Origin: Streptomyces sp. NBC_00775
GTDB lineage: Bacteria > Actinomycetota > Actinomycetes > Streptomycetales > Streptomycetaceae
Reading direction: 5' to 3'
DNA length: 64,000 bases
NCBI RefSeq assembly: GCF_036347135.1
Contig: NZ_CP108938.1
Coordinates: forward strand, 3,410,001 to 3,474,000
The translations under genes and the position numbers were made by a program. Below the pieces are notes generated by a model that was not told where the DNA came from, ran no database searches, and worked only from the letters and a program-made list of their open reading frames with translations. Positions 1 to 11,280 of the stretch are shown in pieces. Numbering within the stretch: the first letter of the stretch is position 1; each line of letters begins with the position of its first letter.

Positions 1-1880
<1,880 letters not shown>

Positions 1881-1900
1881 GAGTCAGGTCCCTTCCGTCG

Positions 1901-3493
1901 TCACTTGGCCGCGGCGGCCGGAGCGTCTTCGCCGAGAAGCTTGCCGTCCGAGGTCTCGAACTGCTTCTTGAAGTCCGCGATGGCGTCGGCGACAGCGGTG
2001 AGGGTGTCGTCCGACATCTTCGCGCCCTCCTTGATGGAGGTCATGAGGCCCTGCTCCTTGCGGTGCAGGTACTCCAGGAGCTCCTTCTCGAAGCGGCGGA
2101 CGTCGGAGACCGGTACGTCGTCCATCTTGCCGGTGGTACCGGCCCACACGGAGACGACCTGGTCCTCGGTCGGCATCGGCTGGTACTGAGGCTGCTTGAG
2201 CAGCTCGACCAGACGCTGACCGCGCTCCAGCTGGGACTTCGACGCGGCGTCCAGGTCGGAACCGAAGGCGGCGAACGCCTCCAGCTCACGGTACTGGGCG
2301 AGGTCGAGGCGGAGACGGCCGGACACCTGGCGCATCGCCTTGTGCTGGGCGGAGCCACCGACGCGGGAGACCGAGATACCGACGTTCAGGGCCGGACGCT
2401 GGCCGGCGTTGAACAGGTCGGACTCCAGGAAGCACTGGCCGTCGGTGATGGAGATGACGTTGGTCGGGATGAACGCCGACACGTCGTTCGCCTTGGTCTC
2501 GACGATCGGCAGACCCGTCATCGAACCGGCGCCCAGGTCGTCGGAGAGCTTCGCGCAGCGCTCCAGCAGACGGGAGTGCAGGTAGAAGACGTCACCGGGG
2601 TAGGCCTCGCGCCCCGGCGGACGGCGGAGCAGCAGGGACACGGCGCGGTAGGCGTCGGCCTGCTTCGAGAGGTCGTCGAAGATGATGAGGACGTGCTTGC
2701 CCTCGTACATCCACTGCTGGCCGATGGCCGAACCGGTGTACGGCGCCAGGTACTTGAAGCCGGCCGGGTCGGACGCCGGGGCGGCGACGATGGTCGTGTA
2801 CTCCAGCGCGCCGGCCTCTTCGAGGGCGCCACGCACGGAGGCGATGGTCGAACCCTTCTGACCGATGGCGACGTAGATGCAGCGGACCTGCTTCTTCGGG
2901 TCGCCCGAGCGCCAGTTGTCGCGCTGGTTGATGATCGTGTCGACGGCCAGGGCGGTCTTGCCGGTCTGACGGTCACCGATGATCAGCTGACGCTGGCCAC
3001 GGCCGATCGGGGTCATCGCGTCGACGGCCTTGTAGCCGGTCTCCATCGGCTCGTGCACCGACTTGCGGACCATGACGCCCGGGGCCTGCAGCTCGAGGGC
3101 GCGGCGGCCGGTGGTCTCGATCTCGCCGAGGCCGTCGATCGGGTTGCCGAGCGGGTCGACGACGCGGCCGAGGTAGCCCTCGCCCACGGCGACGGACAGC
3201 ACCTCACCGGTGCGCTGCACCGGCTGGCCCTCCTCGACACCGCTGAACTCACCGAGGACGACCGCACCGATCTCGCGCTCTTCCAGGTTCAGCGCGAGAC
3301 CGAGAGTGCCGTCCTCGAACTTCAGCAGCTCGTTCGCCATCGCCGAGGGAAGACCCTCGATCTTGGCGATACCGTCGCCGGCGACGGTGACCGTACCGAC
3401 CTCCTCGCGCGAGGCCGCGTCCGGCTTGTACGACTGGACAAAGTTCTCCAGCGCGTCCCGGATCTCCTCCGGCCGGATCGTGAGCTCCGCCAT
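1901..3493 (-). CDS. atpA: ATP synthase F1 subunit alpha
   Basis: Non-catalytic nucleotide-binding subunit of F1. The 530-residue product starts [20 protein letters not shown] at the ATG 3491-3493. An in-frame upstream start at 3532 would add 13 residues unlike the family. The chosen start has purine-rich GGAGAGCAGGGA just upstream as ribosome binding site. The P-loop [13 protein letters not shown] and the family signature around [10 protein letters not shown] are visible. It follows atpH after ~130 bases that hold two hairpins, the longest internal gap in the F1 part of the operon. Confidence 0.97.
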   Translation of the reverse strand: MAELTIRPEEIRDALENFVQSYKPDAASREEVGTVTVAGDGIAKIEGLPSAMANELLKFEDGTLGLALNLEEREIGAVVLGEFSGVEEGQPVQRTGEVLSVAVGEGYLGRVVDPLGNPIDGLGEIETTGRRALELQAPGVMVRKSVHEPMETGYKAVDAMTPIGRGQRQLIIGDRQTGKTALAVDTIINQRDNWRSGDPKKQVRCIYVAIGQKGSTIASVRGALEEAGALEYTTIVAAPASDPAGFKYLAPYTGSAIGQQWMYEGKHVLIIFDDLSKQADAYRAVSLLLRRPPGREAYPGDVFYLHSRLLERCAKLSDDLGAGSMTGLPIVETKANDVSAFIPTNVISITDGQCFLESDLFNAGQRPALNVGISVSRVGGSAQHKAMRQVSGRLRLDLAQYRELEAFAAFGSDLDAASKSQLERGQRLVELLKQPQYQPMPTEDQVVSVWAGTTGKMDDVPVSDVRRFEKELLEYLHRKEQGLMTSIKEGAKMSDDTLTAVADAIADFKKQFETSDGKLLGEDAPAAAAK

Positions 3494-3534
3494 CTGGGTT
3501 CCCTGCTCTCCTTGTTGGGCCCGAAGTTTCACTT

Positions 3535-3594
3535 GGGGGGATGGGGACTCCCCCCTAAGAGAGGTGAATCCTCTGCACGGCCCAACCAGGGCCG
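3535..3594 (-). other. Two intra-operon hairpins between atpH and atpA
   Basis: Two inverted repeats fall in the atpH-atpA gap. GGGGGGA (3535-3541) pairs with TCCCCCC (3549-3555), and CGGCCC (3578-3583) pairs with GGGCCG (3589-3594). A TACGTACTACGTA palindromic tract follows near 3598. Neither hairpin has a clear U-run, so they could set subunit stoichiometry by processing or partial attenuation rather than terminate. That role is inference. Confidence 0.5.
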
Positions 3595-3622
3595 TATGTA
3601 CGTACTACGTATTGAGTTGCTG

Positions 3623-4438
3623 CTAGCCGGCCATGCGGCGGCTGGCGTCTTCAAGCCGGTCCGCGATGGAGCCGTTGATGACCTCGTCACCGACCTGCAC
3701 CCGGATCCCGCCGAGGACCTCGGGGTCCACGTCGAGGTTGAGGTGCATCTGACGGCCGTAGAGCTTCGCCAGAGCGGCGCCGAGGCGCTGCTTCTGTCCG
3801 TCGCTCAGCGCGACCGCCGAGGTGACCACGGCGACCATGCGGTTGCGGCGCTCGGCGGCGAACTTGGACAGGGACTCGAGTCCCGCTTCCAGGCTACGTC
3901 CACGCGGAGCGGTCACCAGGCGCGTCACCAGACGCTCGGTCGTCACGTTCGCCCGGCCGCCGAGCAGGCTGCGCAGCAGCTCGCTCTTGGCCGCCTTGGC
4001 GGCGGCGCGGTCGGTCAGCGCGGCGCGCAGCTCGGTGTTCGAAGAGACGATCCGGCCGAACCGGAACAGCTCGTCCTCGACGTCGTCGAGGGCGCCCGTC
4101 CGCTGCGCCGCCGTGAGGTCGGCGGTGGCGGCCAGCTCCTCGATGGAGTCCACCAGGTCACGCGAGCGCGACCAGCGGGAGCGCACCAGGCCGGTCACCA
4201 GGTCGGCGGTCGACCCGCTGACCTGGGCACCGAAGAGGCGCTGGGCCAGTTCGGCCTTGGCCTCGCCGGGCTGCGCCGGGTCGGTGAGGACCCGACGCAG
4301 CGACACCTCGCGGTCGAGCAGCGCGGTGACGGCGGCCAGCTCGTCGGCGAGCTGCGCCGCGTCCACGGACGTCGAGTCCGTCAGCGCGTCGAGACGCTCA
4401 CGTGCGGCTGCCAGGGCCTCGCGGCTCGCTCCGTTCAT
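3623..4438 (-). CDS. atpH: ATP synthase F1 subunit delta
   Basis: Peripheral-stalk subunit that joins F1 to the b subunits. The 271-residue product starts MNGASREALAAARERLDALT and ends with the OSCP/delta C-terminal motif DPEVLGGIRVQVGDEVINGS. It is longer than the ~180-residue E. coli delta; an extended N-terminal region is usual in actinobacteria. The ATG overlaps the atpF stop in an ATGA, indicating translational coupling. Confidence 0.95.
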   Translation of the reverse strand: MNGASREALAAARERLDALTDSTSVDAAQLADELAAVTALLDREVSLRRVLTDPAQPGEAKAELAQRLFGAQVSGSTADLVTGLVRSRWSRSRDLVDSIEELAATADLTAAQRTGALDDVEDELFRFGRIVSSNTELRAALTDRAAAKAAKSELLRSLLGGRANVTTERLVTRLVTAPRGRSLEAGLESLSKFAAERRNRMVAVVTSAVALSDGQKQRLGAALAKLYGRQMHLNLDVDPEVLGGIRVQVGDEVINGSIADRLEDASRRMAG

Positions 4439-4977
4439 CGCGCAGCCTCGGCCTTCTCCTCGAGGTCCTCGAGGAAGCGGTCGATGACGCGGCTCTGCCG
4501 GGCGTGGTCCTCAAGGGACTCGCCGACCAGCTTGCCGGCCAGGTCGGTGGCCAGGTGGCCGACGTCCTGACGCAGCGCCTGAGACGCGGCCTTGCGGTCC
4601 GCCTCGATCTGCGCGTGACCGGCGGTGATGATTTCCTCACGCTGCCGCTGGCCTTCCGCGCGCATCTCGGCGATGAGCGTGGCGCCCTGCTCCTGCGCCT
4701 CCTGGCGCAGCCGCGCGGCCTCGTGACGGGCTTCGGCGAGCTGAGCCTTGTACTGCTCAAGAACGCTCTGGGCCTCGGTCTGAAGGGCCTCGGCCTTCTC
4801 GATACCGCCCTCGATGGACTCGCGACGCTGCTCCAGAACCTTGTTGATGTTCGGGAGGAGCTTCTTGGCGAGGAAACCGAAGACGATGACGAAGGCGATC
4901 AGGCCGATGACAAGCTCGGGGATCGGCGGGACGAGAGGGTTCTCCTTCTCGACCGCCAGAATGAGCAGCTGGCTCAT
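4435..4977 (-). CDS. atpF: ATP synthase Fo subunit b
   Basis: Membrane-anchored stator subunit. The 180-residue product has one N-terminal transmembrane helix (PELVIGLIAFVIVFGFLAKK, about residues 20-40). A long charged heptad-like coiled coil follows, rich in E, A, Q and R (LEQRRESIEGGIEKAEALQT). This is the standard b-subunit layout and length. Four bases overlap with atpH downstream; the c subunit lies 42 bases upstream. Confidence 0.96.
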   Translation of the reverse strand: MSQLLILAVEKENPLVPPIPELVIGLIAFVIVFGFLAKKLLPNINKVLEQRRESIEGGIEKAEALQTEAQSVLEQYKAQLAEARHEAARLRQEAQEQGATLIAEMRAEGQRQREEIITAGHAQIEADRKAASQALRQDVGHLATDLAGKLVGESLEDHARQSRVIDRFLEDLEEKAEAAR

Positions 4978-5019
4978 GTCAGTGCCTTTCGTCTAGTGGG
5001 CTGTCGCTGATCGGGTGGA

Positions 5020-5331
<312 letters not shown>

Positions 5332-6153
5332 TCAGTGGTTCTCGGCGAGCGCGCCCTGAATGAAGGTGCAGGTCAAGAGCACGAAGACATAGGCCTGCAG
5401 GGCCTGGATGAACAGCTCGAAGGCCGTCATGACGATCACCATGATGAACGAGACACCCGCGTAGGCGATCCCGATGCCGTTGAGCAGGTACCAGGTGGCG
5501 ATCGTGAAGAGCAGCAGCAGCGTGTGGCCGGCGAACATGTTCGCGAACAGTCGTACGGCGTGCGTGAACGGCCGGACGATCAGGTTCGAGAGGAGCTCGA
5601 TGAACATGGCCAGCGGGAGAACCGGGCCCAGCGACTTGTCGTAGCCGGTGAAGTTCTTGAACGCGCCGACGAATCCGTGCCGCTTGAACGTCAGCGAGAC
5701 CCAGGTGATGTAGACGATCGCCGCGAGGACGATGGGGTACGCGATGATCGACGTGACCGGGAACTGGGCGAGCGGAATGATCGACCAGAGGTTCATCATC
5801 CAGATGAAGAAGAAGAGCGAGACGACCAGTGGTACGTACTTCTCGCCTTCCTTCTTGCCGATGGTCTCGTAGACGACGCCGCGTCGGACGAAGTCGTAGC
5901 CCGCCTCGGCGACCATCTGGAGCTTGCCCGGGACGACCTTCGGCTTGCGGAAGGCGGCCCAGAAGAAGCCGACAACGATGATCGAGCCGAGCAGCGCCAG
6001 GAGCATCGTCTTGTTGAAGTACACGTTGCTGTCGCCGTCACCCCACAGGGGCTCGAACAGGAACGAGTGCAGGCCGGGAGCGGGGAAGCCACAGTCGGCG
6101 AAGATGTGGCAGTCGGTCTCGAAGGCGAGCACCTGCGTCGGGTCAGCACTCAC
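5332..6153 (-). CDS. atpB: ATP synthase Fo subunit a
   Basis: Proton half-channel subunit of Fo. I place the start at GTG 6151-6153, giving SADPTQVLAFETDCHIFADC after the initiator and 273 residues. GAAGGAG lies a good distance upstream, whereas the longer in-frame ATG at 6213 adds 20 residues without family character. Several hydrophobic helices are present, and the essential arginine lies in LSNLIVRPFTHAVRLFANMF. The cluster order I-B-E-F-H-A-G-D is the standard bacterial one. Confidence 0.95.
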   Translation of the reverse strand: MSADPTQVLAFETDCHIFADCGFPAPGLHSFLFEPLWGDGDSNVYFNKTMLLALLGSIIVVGFFWAAFRKPKVVPGKLQMVAEAGYDFVRRGVVYETIGKKEGEKYVPLVVSLFFFIWMMNLWSIIPLAQFPVTSIIAYPIVLAAIVYITWVSLTFKRHGFVGAFKNFTGYDKSLGPVLPLAMFIELLSNLIVRPFTHAVRLFANMFAGHTLLLLFTIATWYLLNGIGIAYAGVSFIMVIVMTAFELFIQALQAYVFVLLTCTFIQGALAENH

Positions 6154-6378
6154 CGCGGGCTCCTTCAGCGTGGCGCATAGGTACGGCAACCTCGTTGTGT
6201 CGGCGCGGCGCACAGCCGCGGTTCGGCACTGGACTGGTGTTACGGATGTGGGGGCGGCTGTGGGGCATCAAGCCTCGCGATTGAGCAGGCGTCAGCTCAG
6301 ATGCCCGCGCCCGCGATGCCGCAGTTGGCACCGGACGATAGCAGGATCTCTTACGCGCACTTATTCCGGCCCTACCCC

Positions 6379-6816
6379 TCACGACGAGTGCCCCGTCTTT
6401 TCGGGCTTGTCGCCCTTCGAGGAGTCGGGTTCGACGTAAAGGATCTTGGCCTTCATCTGAGCACGCGCCTGTGCGCCGATCCACGCGAGCGTGGTGGCGA
6501 CGAGCGAGATCGCGAAAGCCTTGGGATTGAACAGCGTCGTGTTCTTGAACGCGGCGACAAAGATGAACAGCAGAAGAATCTGCGCCGTGTAGAGCATGAG
6601 GCCCATCGCCTGGAACAAGTGCGGAAGCGATTTGGCGGTGCGCTGCAGTACGTAGAGCCCGATTCCCATGAAGAGGATCACGACCAGCGTCGCGACGATC
6701 GCCCCGATGGCTCCCTTGCCGCCCGCGACCACGCCGCTGACGACGGCGGCAATCGCGCCGACGGCAGCTGTGGGTACAGCGGCCTGAAGGAGAATCCGGA
6801 CGTCATTGGACGGCAT
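6379..6816 (-). CDS. atpI: AtpI-like ATP synthase assembly/accessory protein
   Basis: First gene of the atp operon. It encodes a 145-residue membrane protein with four hydrophobic stretches, including AAVVSGVVAGGKGAIGAIVA, TLVVILFMGIGLYVL and AQILLLFIFVAAF. A polar, lysine-rich C-terminus ends DKPEKTGHSS. AtpI proteins are implicated in c-ring assembly or cation supply, and the exact role differs between organisms. Assignment rests on position ahead of atpB, size and topology more than on a catalytic motif. Confidence 0.85.
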   Translation of the reverse strand: MPSNDVRILLQAAVPTAAVGAIAAVVSGVVAGGKGAIGAIVATLVVILFMGIGLYVLQRTAKSLPHLFQAMGLMLYTAQILLLFIFVAAFKNTTLFNPKAFAISLVATTLAWIGAQARAQMKAKILYVEPDSSKGDKPEKTGHSS

Positions 6817-7000
6817 GGCGGCAACTCCGCTTGCTAAGGGGGGCGTGTCGTCATGGACGAGCGTAGTCCCGGGCTGAGAGGGAACCTCACGCCAAAGGAC
6901 CGTCGCACTAGGGTCCTTCGGCTCTGTCCCGGGTTCTCGTGAACGGTATCACAAACTATTTGATGCGGTCTTTACCTAGAAGGTGTGCTCGCTGTCACAC
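6817..7000 (-). promoter_or_regulatory. Leader/promoter region of the atp operon
   Basis: This is the only sizeable gap upstream of atpI, so the operon promoter should lie here. It holds an inverted repeat AAGGACC (6895-6901) / GGTCCTT (6912-6918). An unusually AT-rich stretch on the minus strand, AAATAGTTTGTGATACCG (about 6945-6962), follows upstream. I cannot assign -35/-10 boxes with confidence. Confidence 0.4.
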
Positions 7001-7035
7001 ATGAGAGTGACGCTGCGCGTCTGTGCGCCCAGCGC

Positions 7036-7081
7036 GCCAAGTTGTCTGGTATTGGGGAGCTTTGCACCCCCACGACTTGGC
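7036..7081 (-). terminator. Hairpin downstream of the WecA-like gene
   Basis: GCCAAGT (7036-7042) pairs with ACTTGGC (7075-7081), enclosing a second stem of TGGGG with CCCCA. It starts 28 bases past the stop codon of the transferase gene and before the atp operon leader, the expected place for a terminator. There is no strong U-tract. Confidence 0.5.
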
Positions 7082-7109
7082 AACGCGTTAGTCAGATTCT
7101 TACCTTGCG

Positions 7110-8468
7110 TCAGCGCGACGACCCGGCTTTGCGCCGATCCAGGAAGCGCGAACGGGGGCCAATTGCCGTCGCTCCGTTGACTCCTGAGACTCCCGCGGCG
7201 ACCGGGGCACGGTGTTCGCGGGCCTCCTCCGGCTCCTCCTCGGCAGCCGCCGTCCCGTGTGTGACGGACGGCTCGGCCCCGTCGGCCACGGCGACGGCCC
7301 TGCGCCGGCGGTAGCGCGGCGGCACCAGGTGCTCGGCCCAGCGCGGGGCGCGCGGCGTGAAGCGGGGCAGCAGGAGCAGCACGAGACCGACCGCGCTGAG
7401 CGCCACGATGACGAGCACGCTCCACATGGCCCCTGAGTTGACCGAGTACGCGAGGGCGCCGAAGGCGATCGTCGCGCACCAGAAGTACATGATCAGGACG
7501 GCCCGGCTGTGCGAGTGGCCGACCTCGAGAAGACGGTGGTGCAGATGGCCGCGGTCCGCGGCGAAGGGGGACTGGCCCCGCCAGGTGCGCCGCACGATGG
7601 CGAGCACGAGGTCGGCGGCCGGCACCGCGATGATCGTCAGCGGCAGCAGCAGCGGGATGTAGACGGGCACCATCTGGTGCACGGTGTTGCGCTCCGAACC
7701 GGAGAACAGGTTCATCGCGTCGGGGTCGACCTGCCCCGTGATGGAGATCGCGCCGGCGGAGAGCACCAGCCCGATGAGCATCGAGCCGGAGTCGCCCATG
7801 AAGATCCGCGCGGGATGCATGTTGTGCGGCAGGAAGCCCAGGCACATGCCCATCAGGACCGCCGCGAACAGCGTCGCCGGGGCCGCGGCCTCGATGCCGT
7901 ACGAGTACCAGATCCGGTAGGCGTACAGGAAGGACGCGGCGGCCGCGATGCACACCATGCCAGCGGCGAGGCCGTCGAGGCCGTCCACGAAGTTCACGGC
8001 GTTGATGGTGATCACGACGAGGGCGACGGTGAGGAGGGTGCCCTGCCACTGGGTCAGCGCGACCAGGCCGACACCGGGGATCGGCAGCCACAGGATCGTC
8101 AGACCCTGCATGACCATCACACCCGCGGCGATCATCTGACCGCCCAGCTTGATCAGGGCGTCGATCTCGAACTTGTCGTCCAGGACGCCGATCAGCCAAA
8201 TCAGCGCCGCGCCGGAGAGCAGGGCGCGCGGTTCGTTGGAGTTCGAGAAGACCGCGTTGAGGTTCTTCAGGTGGTCGGCGACCAGCAGGCCCGCGCACAG
8301 CCCGAAGAACATCGCGATGCCGCCGAGCCGCGGAGTGGGTTCCCGGTGCACATCGCGCGCACGGATTTCCGGCATGGCTCCGGCCACGATCGCGAACTTG
8401 CGTACCGGCCCTGTCAGCAGATACGTCACCGCGGCCGTGATGCAGAGCGTCAGCAGGTATTCACGCAC
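7110..8468 (-). CDS. Undecaprenyl-phosphate sugar-1-phosphate transferase (WecA/MraY family)
   Basis: Polyprenyl-phosphate glycosyl-1-phosphate transferase of the WecA/Rfe/TagO group. It would load a sugar phosphate (GlcNAc type is most likely) onto undecaprenyl phosphate to start a wall glycopolymer or linkage unit. The 452-residue product has about 11 hydrophobic helices. Family motifs are visible: EPTPRLGGIAMF near the start, VNFVDGLDGLAAGM, the metal-binding MGDSGSMLIG and the cytosolic histidine motif DRGHLHHRLL. The start is GTG 8466-8468 (MREYLLTLCITAA) with GGGGAAG upstream; an upstream start at 8507 lacks family character. The C-terminus is a ~90-residue polar tail. Confidence 0.93.
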   Translation of the reverse strand: MREYLLTLCITAAVTYLLTGPVRKFAIVAGAMPEIRARDVHREPTPRLGGIAMFFGLCAGLLVADHLKNLNAVFSNSNEPRALLSGAALIWLIGVLDDKFEIDALIKLGGQMIAAGVMVMQGLTILWLPIPGVGLVALTQWQGTLLTVALVVITINAVNFVDGLDGLAAGMVCIAAAASFLYAYRIWYSYGIEAAAPATLFAAVLMGMCLGFLPHNMHPARIFMGDSGSMLIGLVLSAGAISITGQVDPDAMNLFSGSERNTVHQMVPVYIPLLLPLTIIAVPAADLVLAIVRRTWRGQSPFAADRGHLHHRLLEVGHSHSRAVLIMYFWCATIAFGALAYSVNSGAMWSVLVIVALSAVGLVLLLLPRFTPRAPRWAEHLVPPRYRRRRAVAVADGAEPSVTHGTAAAEEEPEEAREHRAPVAAGVSGVNGATAIGPRSRFLDRRKAGSSR

Positions 8469-8597
8469 GGGCTTCCCCACAGGTCTCGCTGGCCATCTCA
8501 GCCCCACACCCTAGCGAGGTGCGCATACGGTTGGGGACTTCCGGGTAGCGACGATGGTTGCACGAGTGGCTGAGCCCGGGGGCGCGCCTGCCCCTCT

Positions 8598-9836
8598 CTA
8601 GCCGGGATAGGGCGGAAATCTTCCGGTCAGCTCCCGCACTTCTTCACGCGCTTGTCTGCCGTCGATGTCGTTCCGCAGCACCCCCGCGAACAGTACGGCG
8701 ATCCGCTCCATCTCCGCCTCGCCCATGCCCTGGGTGGTGAGCGCCGCCGTACCGAGCCGCAGGCCACGGGCGTCCCCGTGGGGCAGCGCACAGGTGTCGA
8801 GGACCATTCCGGCGGCGGCGAGGCGCCCGCGGGCGGTGCGTCCGTCGACGCCGAGCGGCGCGGGATCGGCGATCAGCATATGGGTGTCGGTGCCGCCCGT
8901 GGTGATCGCGAGCCCCTCCGCCTCCAGCGCCGCCGCCAGCGTCCGCGCATGGGCGACCACCTGATGGGCGTACGCCGTGAAGGCCGGAGTCGCCGCCTCG
9001 CCGAAGGCGACGGCCTTGGCGGCGATGGTGTGCATCTGCGCGCCGCCCTGGGTGAACGGGAACACGGCCCGGTCGACCCGCTCGGCCAGCTCGGCGCCGC
9101 ACAGGATCATTCCGCCGCGCGGCCCGCGCAGCACCTTGTGCGTCGTCGCGCAGACGACATCGGCGTACGGCACCGGATTGGGCGCCGCGCCGCCCGCGAC
9201 GAGCCCGATGGGGTGGGCGGCGTCCGCGATGAGATAGGCGCCCACCTCGTCGGCGATCTCCCGGAAGGCGGCGTAGTCGATGTGCCGGGGGTAGGAGATG
9301 GAGCCGCACACGAGGGCCTTGGGCCGGTGCGTGCGCGCGAGGGTCCGCACCTGCTCGTAGTCGATGAGCCCGGTGTCCGCCTCCACCCCGTACCCGACGA
9401 AGTCGAACCAGCGTCCGGAGAAGTTCGCGGGCGACCCGTGCGTGAGGTGACCGCCGAAGGGCAGGCCCATCGCCAGCACGGTGTCGCCGGGGCGCAGCAG
9501 GGCGGCGTACGCGGCGAGGACGGCCGAAGACCCGGAGTGCGACTGCACATTGGCGTGATCGGCGCCGAAGAGCGACCTCGCCCGGTCGATCGCGACCCGC
9601 TCGGCGACGTCGACGATCTCGCATCCGCCGTGGTGCCGGGCGCCCGGATACCCCTCGGCGTACTTGTTCGCCAGCGGCGACCCCAGCGCGGCCAGCACGG
9701 CCGGCGAGGTGAAGTTCTCGGCCGCGATCAACTGCAGCGTCGTCGACTGCCGGTCCAGCTCCCCGAGGAGGATCTCGGCGAGCTCGGGGTCCTGTCGACG
9801 CAGGACATCCGCTTCAAGCGTTTGTGTGACCGGCAT
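8598..9836 (-). CDS. glyA: Serine hydroxymethyltransferase
   Basis: PLP enzyme converting serine and tetrahydrofolate to glycine and methylene-tetrahydrofolate. The 412-residue product starts MPVTQTLEADVLRRQDPELA at ATG 9834-9836. It shows LIAAENFTSPAVL, the Y-E-G-Y-P-G motif in NKYAEGYPGARHHGG, and the PLP-lysine segment ATTHKVLRGPRGG. Length matches the family. It stands alone between the phosphatase-like gene and the wall transferase. A second glyA elsewhere in the genome is possible but cannot be judged from this window. Confidence 0.95.
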   Translation of the reverse strand: MPVTQTLEADVLRRQDPELAEILLGELDRQSTTLQLIAAENFTSPAVLAALGSPLANKYAEGYPGARHHGGCEIVDVAERVAIDRARSLFGADHANVQSHSGSSAVLAAYAALLRPGDTVLAMGLPFGGHLTHGSPANFSGRWFDFVGYGVEADTGLIDYEQVRTLARTHRPKALVCGSISYPRHIDYAAFREIADEVGAYLIADAAHPIGLVAGGAAPNPVPYADVVCATTHKVLRGPRGGMILCGAELAERVDRAVFPFTQGGAQMHTIAAKAVAFGEAATPAFTAYAHQVVAHARTLAAALEAEGLAITTGGTDTHMLIADPAPLGVDGRTARGRLAAAGMVLDTCALPHGDARGLRLGTAALTTQGMGEAEMERIAVLFAGVLRNDIDGRQAREEVRELTGRFPPYPG

Positions 9837-9970
9837 GATGGACTCCGGACCTCGGCGGGGACGCGCTACGTCCAATGTAGAACCGGGACCGTTGGGACGC
9901 CCGGTGTTACGTCCTGCCGGGTGTCGCAGCCGATACGCCGGGTGCCGTGCGATCAGAGCCCGGCGGGGGC

Positions 9971-10636
9971 CTAGGCCCGCGCGCGCACCCCGGTCAGCGC
10001 GGTCACCACCGGATCCAAGGCCTCGTTGATCTCGTCCCCGATCGACCGGAAGAACGGCAGCGGCGCCCCGTACGGGTCGTACACCTCGTCCGCCTCCGCC
10101 GTGGGGGCCAGGAGCCACCCGCGTAGAGCGGCAGCGGCCCGCACCAGCGCACGCGCGCGTTCGATCACGCCGTCCTCCAGTGGCGGCAGCGTGGCCGGGT
10201 CTATCGCTCGCACGAGGCGGGTGAACTCCTTCAGGGTGAAGGTGCGCAGGCCCGCCGAGTGGCCCATGGAGATGACCTGGGCGCGGTGGTCGCGGGTGGC
10301 CGTCAGGACCAGGTCGGCGCGGATGACGTGGTCGTCGAGGAGTTCGCGGCCGACGAAGCCGGAGGGGTCCGCGCCGAAGTCGGCGAGGACCGTCTCGGCG
10401 TTGGCCTCCATGGGCGCGCCTTCATGGCCCCAGGTGCCCGCGCTCTCCACGATCAGGCCGCCCCACAGGGGGTCGCCGAGCCGGTCCGCCAGGGCGTGCC
10501 GGGTCAGCCGCTCGGTGATCGGCGAGCGGCACACGTTGCCGGTGCTGACGTGGAGGATGCGGAAGGACCCCCTGGAGAACCCACTGGTCCCCGTGATCCC
10601 CGTGCCTATGCCACGCCCCGCGTCAGGGGCTGTCAA
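9971..10636 (-). CDS. Low-molecular-weight protein tyrosine phosphatase-like protein lacking the catalytic Cys
   Basis: The 221-residue protein has the LMW-PTP/arsenate-reductase fold signature but with a key change. The family P-loop V-C-x-G-N-x-C-R-S-P reads HVSTGNVCRSPITER here, so the nucleophilic cysteine is Ser31 (codon AGC on the minus strand, near 10547). Cys36 and Arg37 of the loop remain, as does the general-acid DP motif in EVYDPYG near the C-terminus. The ATG overlaps the tsaC stop (ATGA), which fixes the start and implies co-translation. It may bind phosphotyrosine or another oxyanion without normal catalysis, or use Cys36; neither is shown. Confidence 0.85.
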   Translation of the reverse strand: MTAPDAGRGIGTGITGTSGFSRGSFRILHVSTGNVCRSPITERLTRHALADRLGDPLWGGLIVESAGTWGHEGAPMEANAETVLADFGADPSGFVGRELLDDHVIRADLVLTATRDHRAQVISMGHSAGLRTFTLKEFTRLVRAIDPATLPPLEDGVIERARALVRAAAALRGWLLAPTAEADEVYDPYGAPLPFFRSIGDEINEALDPVVTALTGVRARA

Positions 10637-11280
10637 TTCGCCACCTCGAGGTCGGGTACGACCTTCCGGAGCTCCTCCGCCGACAGTGCCCCCTCGCGCA
10701 GCAGCACGGGCACCTTGCCGGTCACGTCGACGATCGAGGACGGCACGATGCCCGGGGTCGGGCCGCCGTCCAGGTAGACCGAGATGGAGTCGCCGAGCAT
10801 CTCCTGCGCGGCGTCACAGTCCTCGGGAGCCGGGTGGCCCGTGAGGTTCGCGGAGGAGACGGCCATCGGGCCGACCTCCGTCAGCAGTTCGATGGCGACC
10901 GGGTGCAGCGGCATGCGGATGGCTACGGTGCCCCGGGTGTCCCCCAGGTCCCACTGGAGGGACGGCTGGTGCTTGGCGACGAGGGTGAGCGCACCCGGCC
11001 AGAACGCGTCGACGAGCTCCCAGGCCATCTCGGAGAAGTCCGTGACCAGGCCGTGCAGCGTGTTCGGGGAGCCGATGAGGACAGGGGTGGGCATGTTGCG
11101 GCCCCGGCCCTTGGCCTCCAGGAGGTCGGCGACGGCCTCCGAGGAGAACGCGTCGGCGCCGACGCCGTACACGGTGTCGGTCGGGAGGACCACCAGCTCG
11201 CCACGGCGGACGGCGGACGCGGCCTCACGCAGACCGGTGGTGCGGTCGGTCGCGTCATTGGTGTCGTATCGCCGTGCCAT
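10633..11280 (-). CDS. tsaC: L-threonylcarbamoyladenylate synthase (YrdC/Sua5 domain)
   Basis: Makes threonylcarbamoyl-AMP from threonine, bicarbonate and ATP for the t6A37 modification of ANN-decoding tRNAs. The 215-residue product has the YrdC fold motifs GELVVLPTDTVYGVGADAFS near residue 28, then KGRGRNMPTPVLIGS, then MAVSSANLTG. It is the short form without the Sua5 C-terminal domain. GAGGAGG lies a few bases before the ATG. It follows prmC in the conserved prfA-prmC-tsaC arrangement, all three touching translation. Confidence 0.94.
   Translation of the reverse strand: MARRYDTNDATDRTTGLREAASAVRRGELVVLPTDTVYGVGADAFSSEAVADLLEAKGRGRNMPTPVLIGSPNTLHGLVTDFSEMAWELVDAFWPGALTLVAKHQPSLQWDLGDTRGTVAIRMPLHPVAIELLTEVGPMAVSSANLTGHPAPEDCDAAQEMLGDSISVYLDGGPTPGIVPSSIVDVTGKVPVLLREGALSAEELRKVVPDLEVAN

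Noticed and set aside
2063..4570. 835-residue open frame on the plus strand across atpA and atpH
   Set aside because: Antisense shadow of high-GC genes; composition is RDG/HLVE-rich nonsense and the opposite strand encodes clear ATP synthase subunits.
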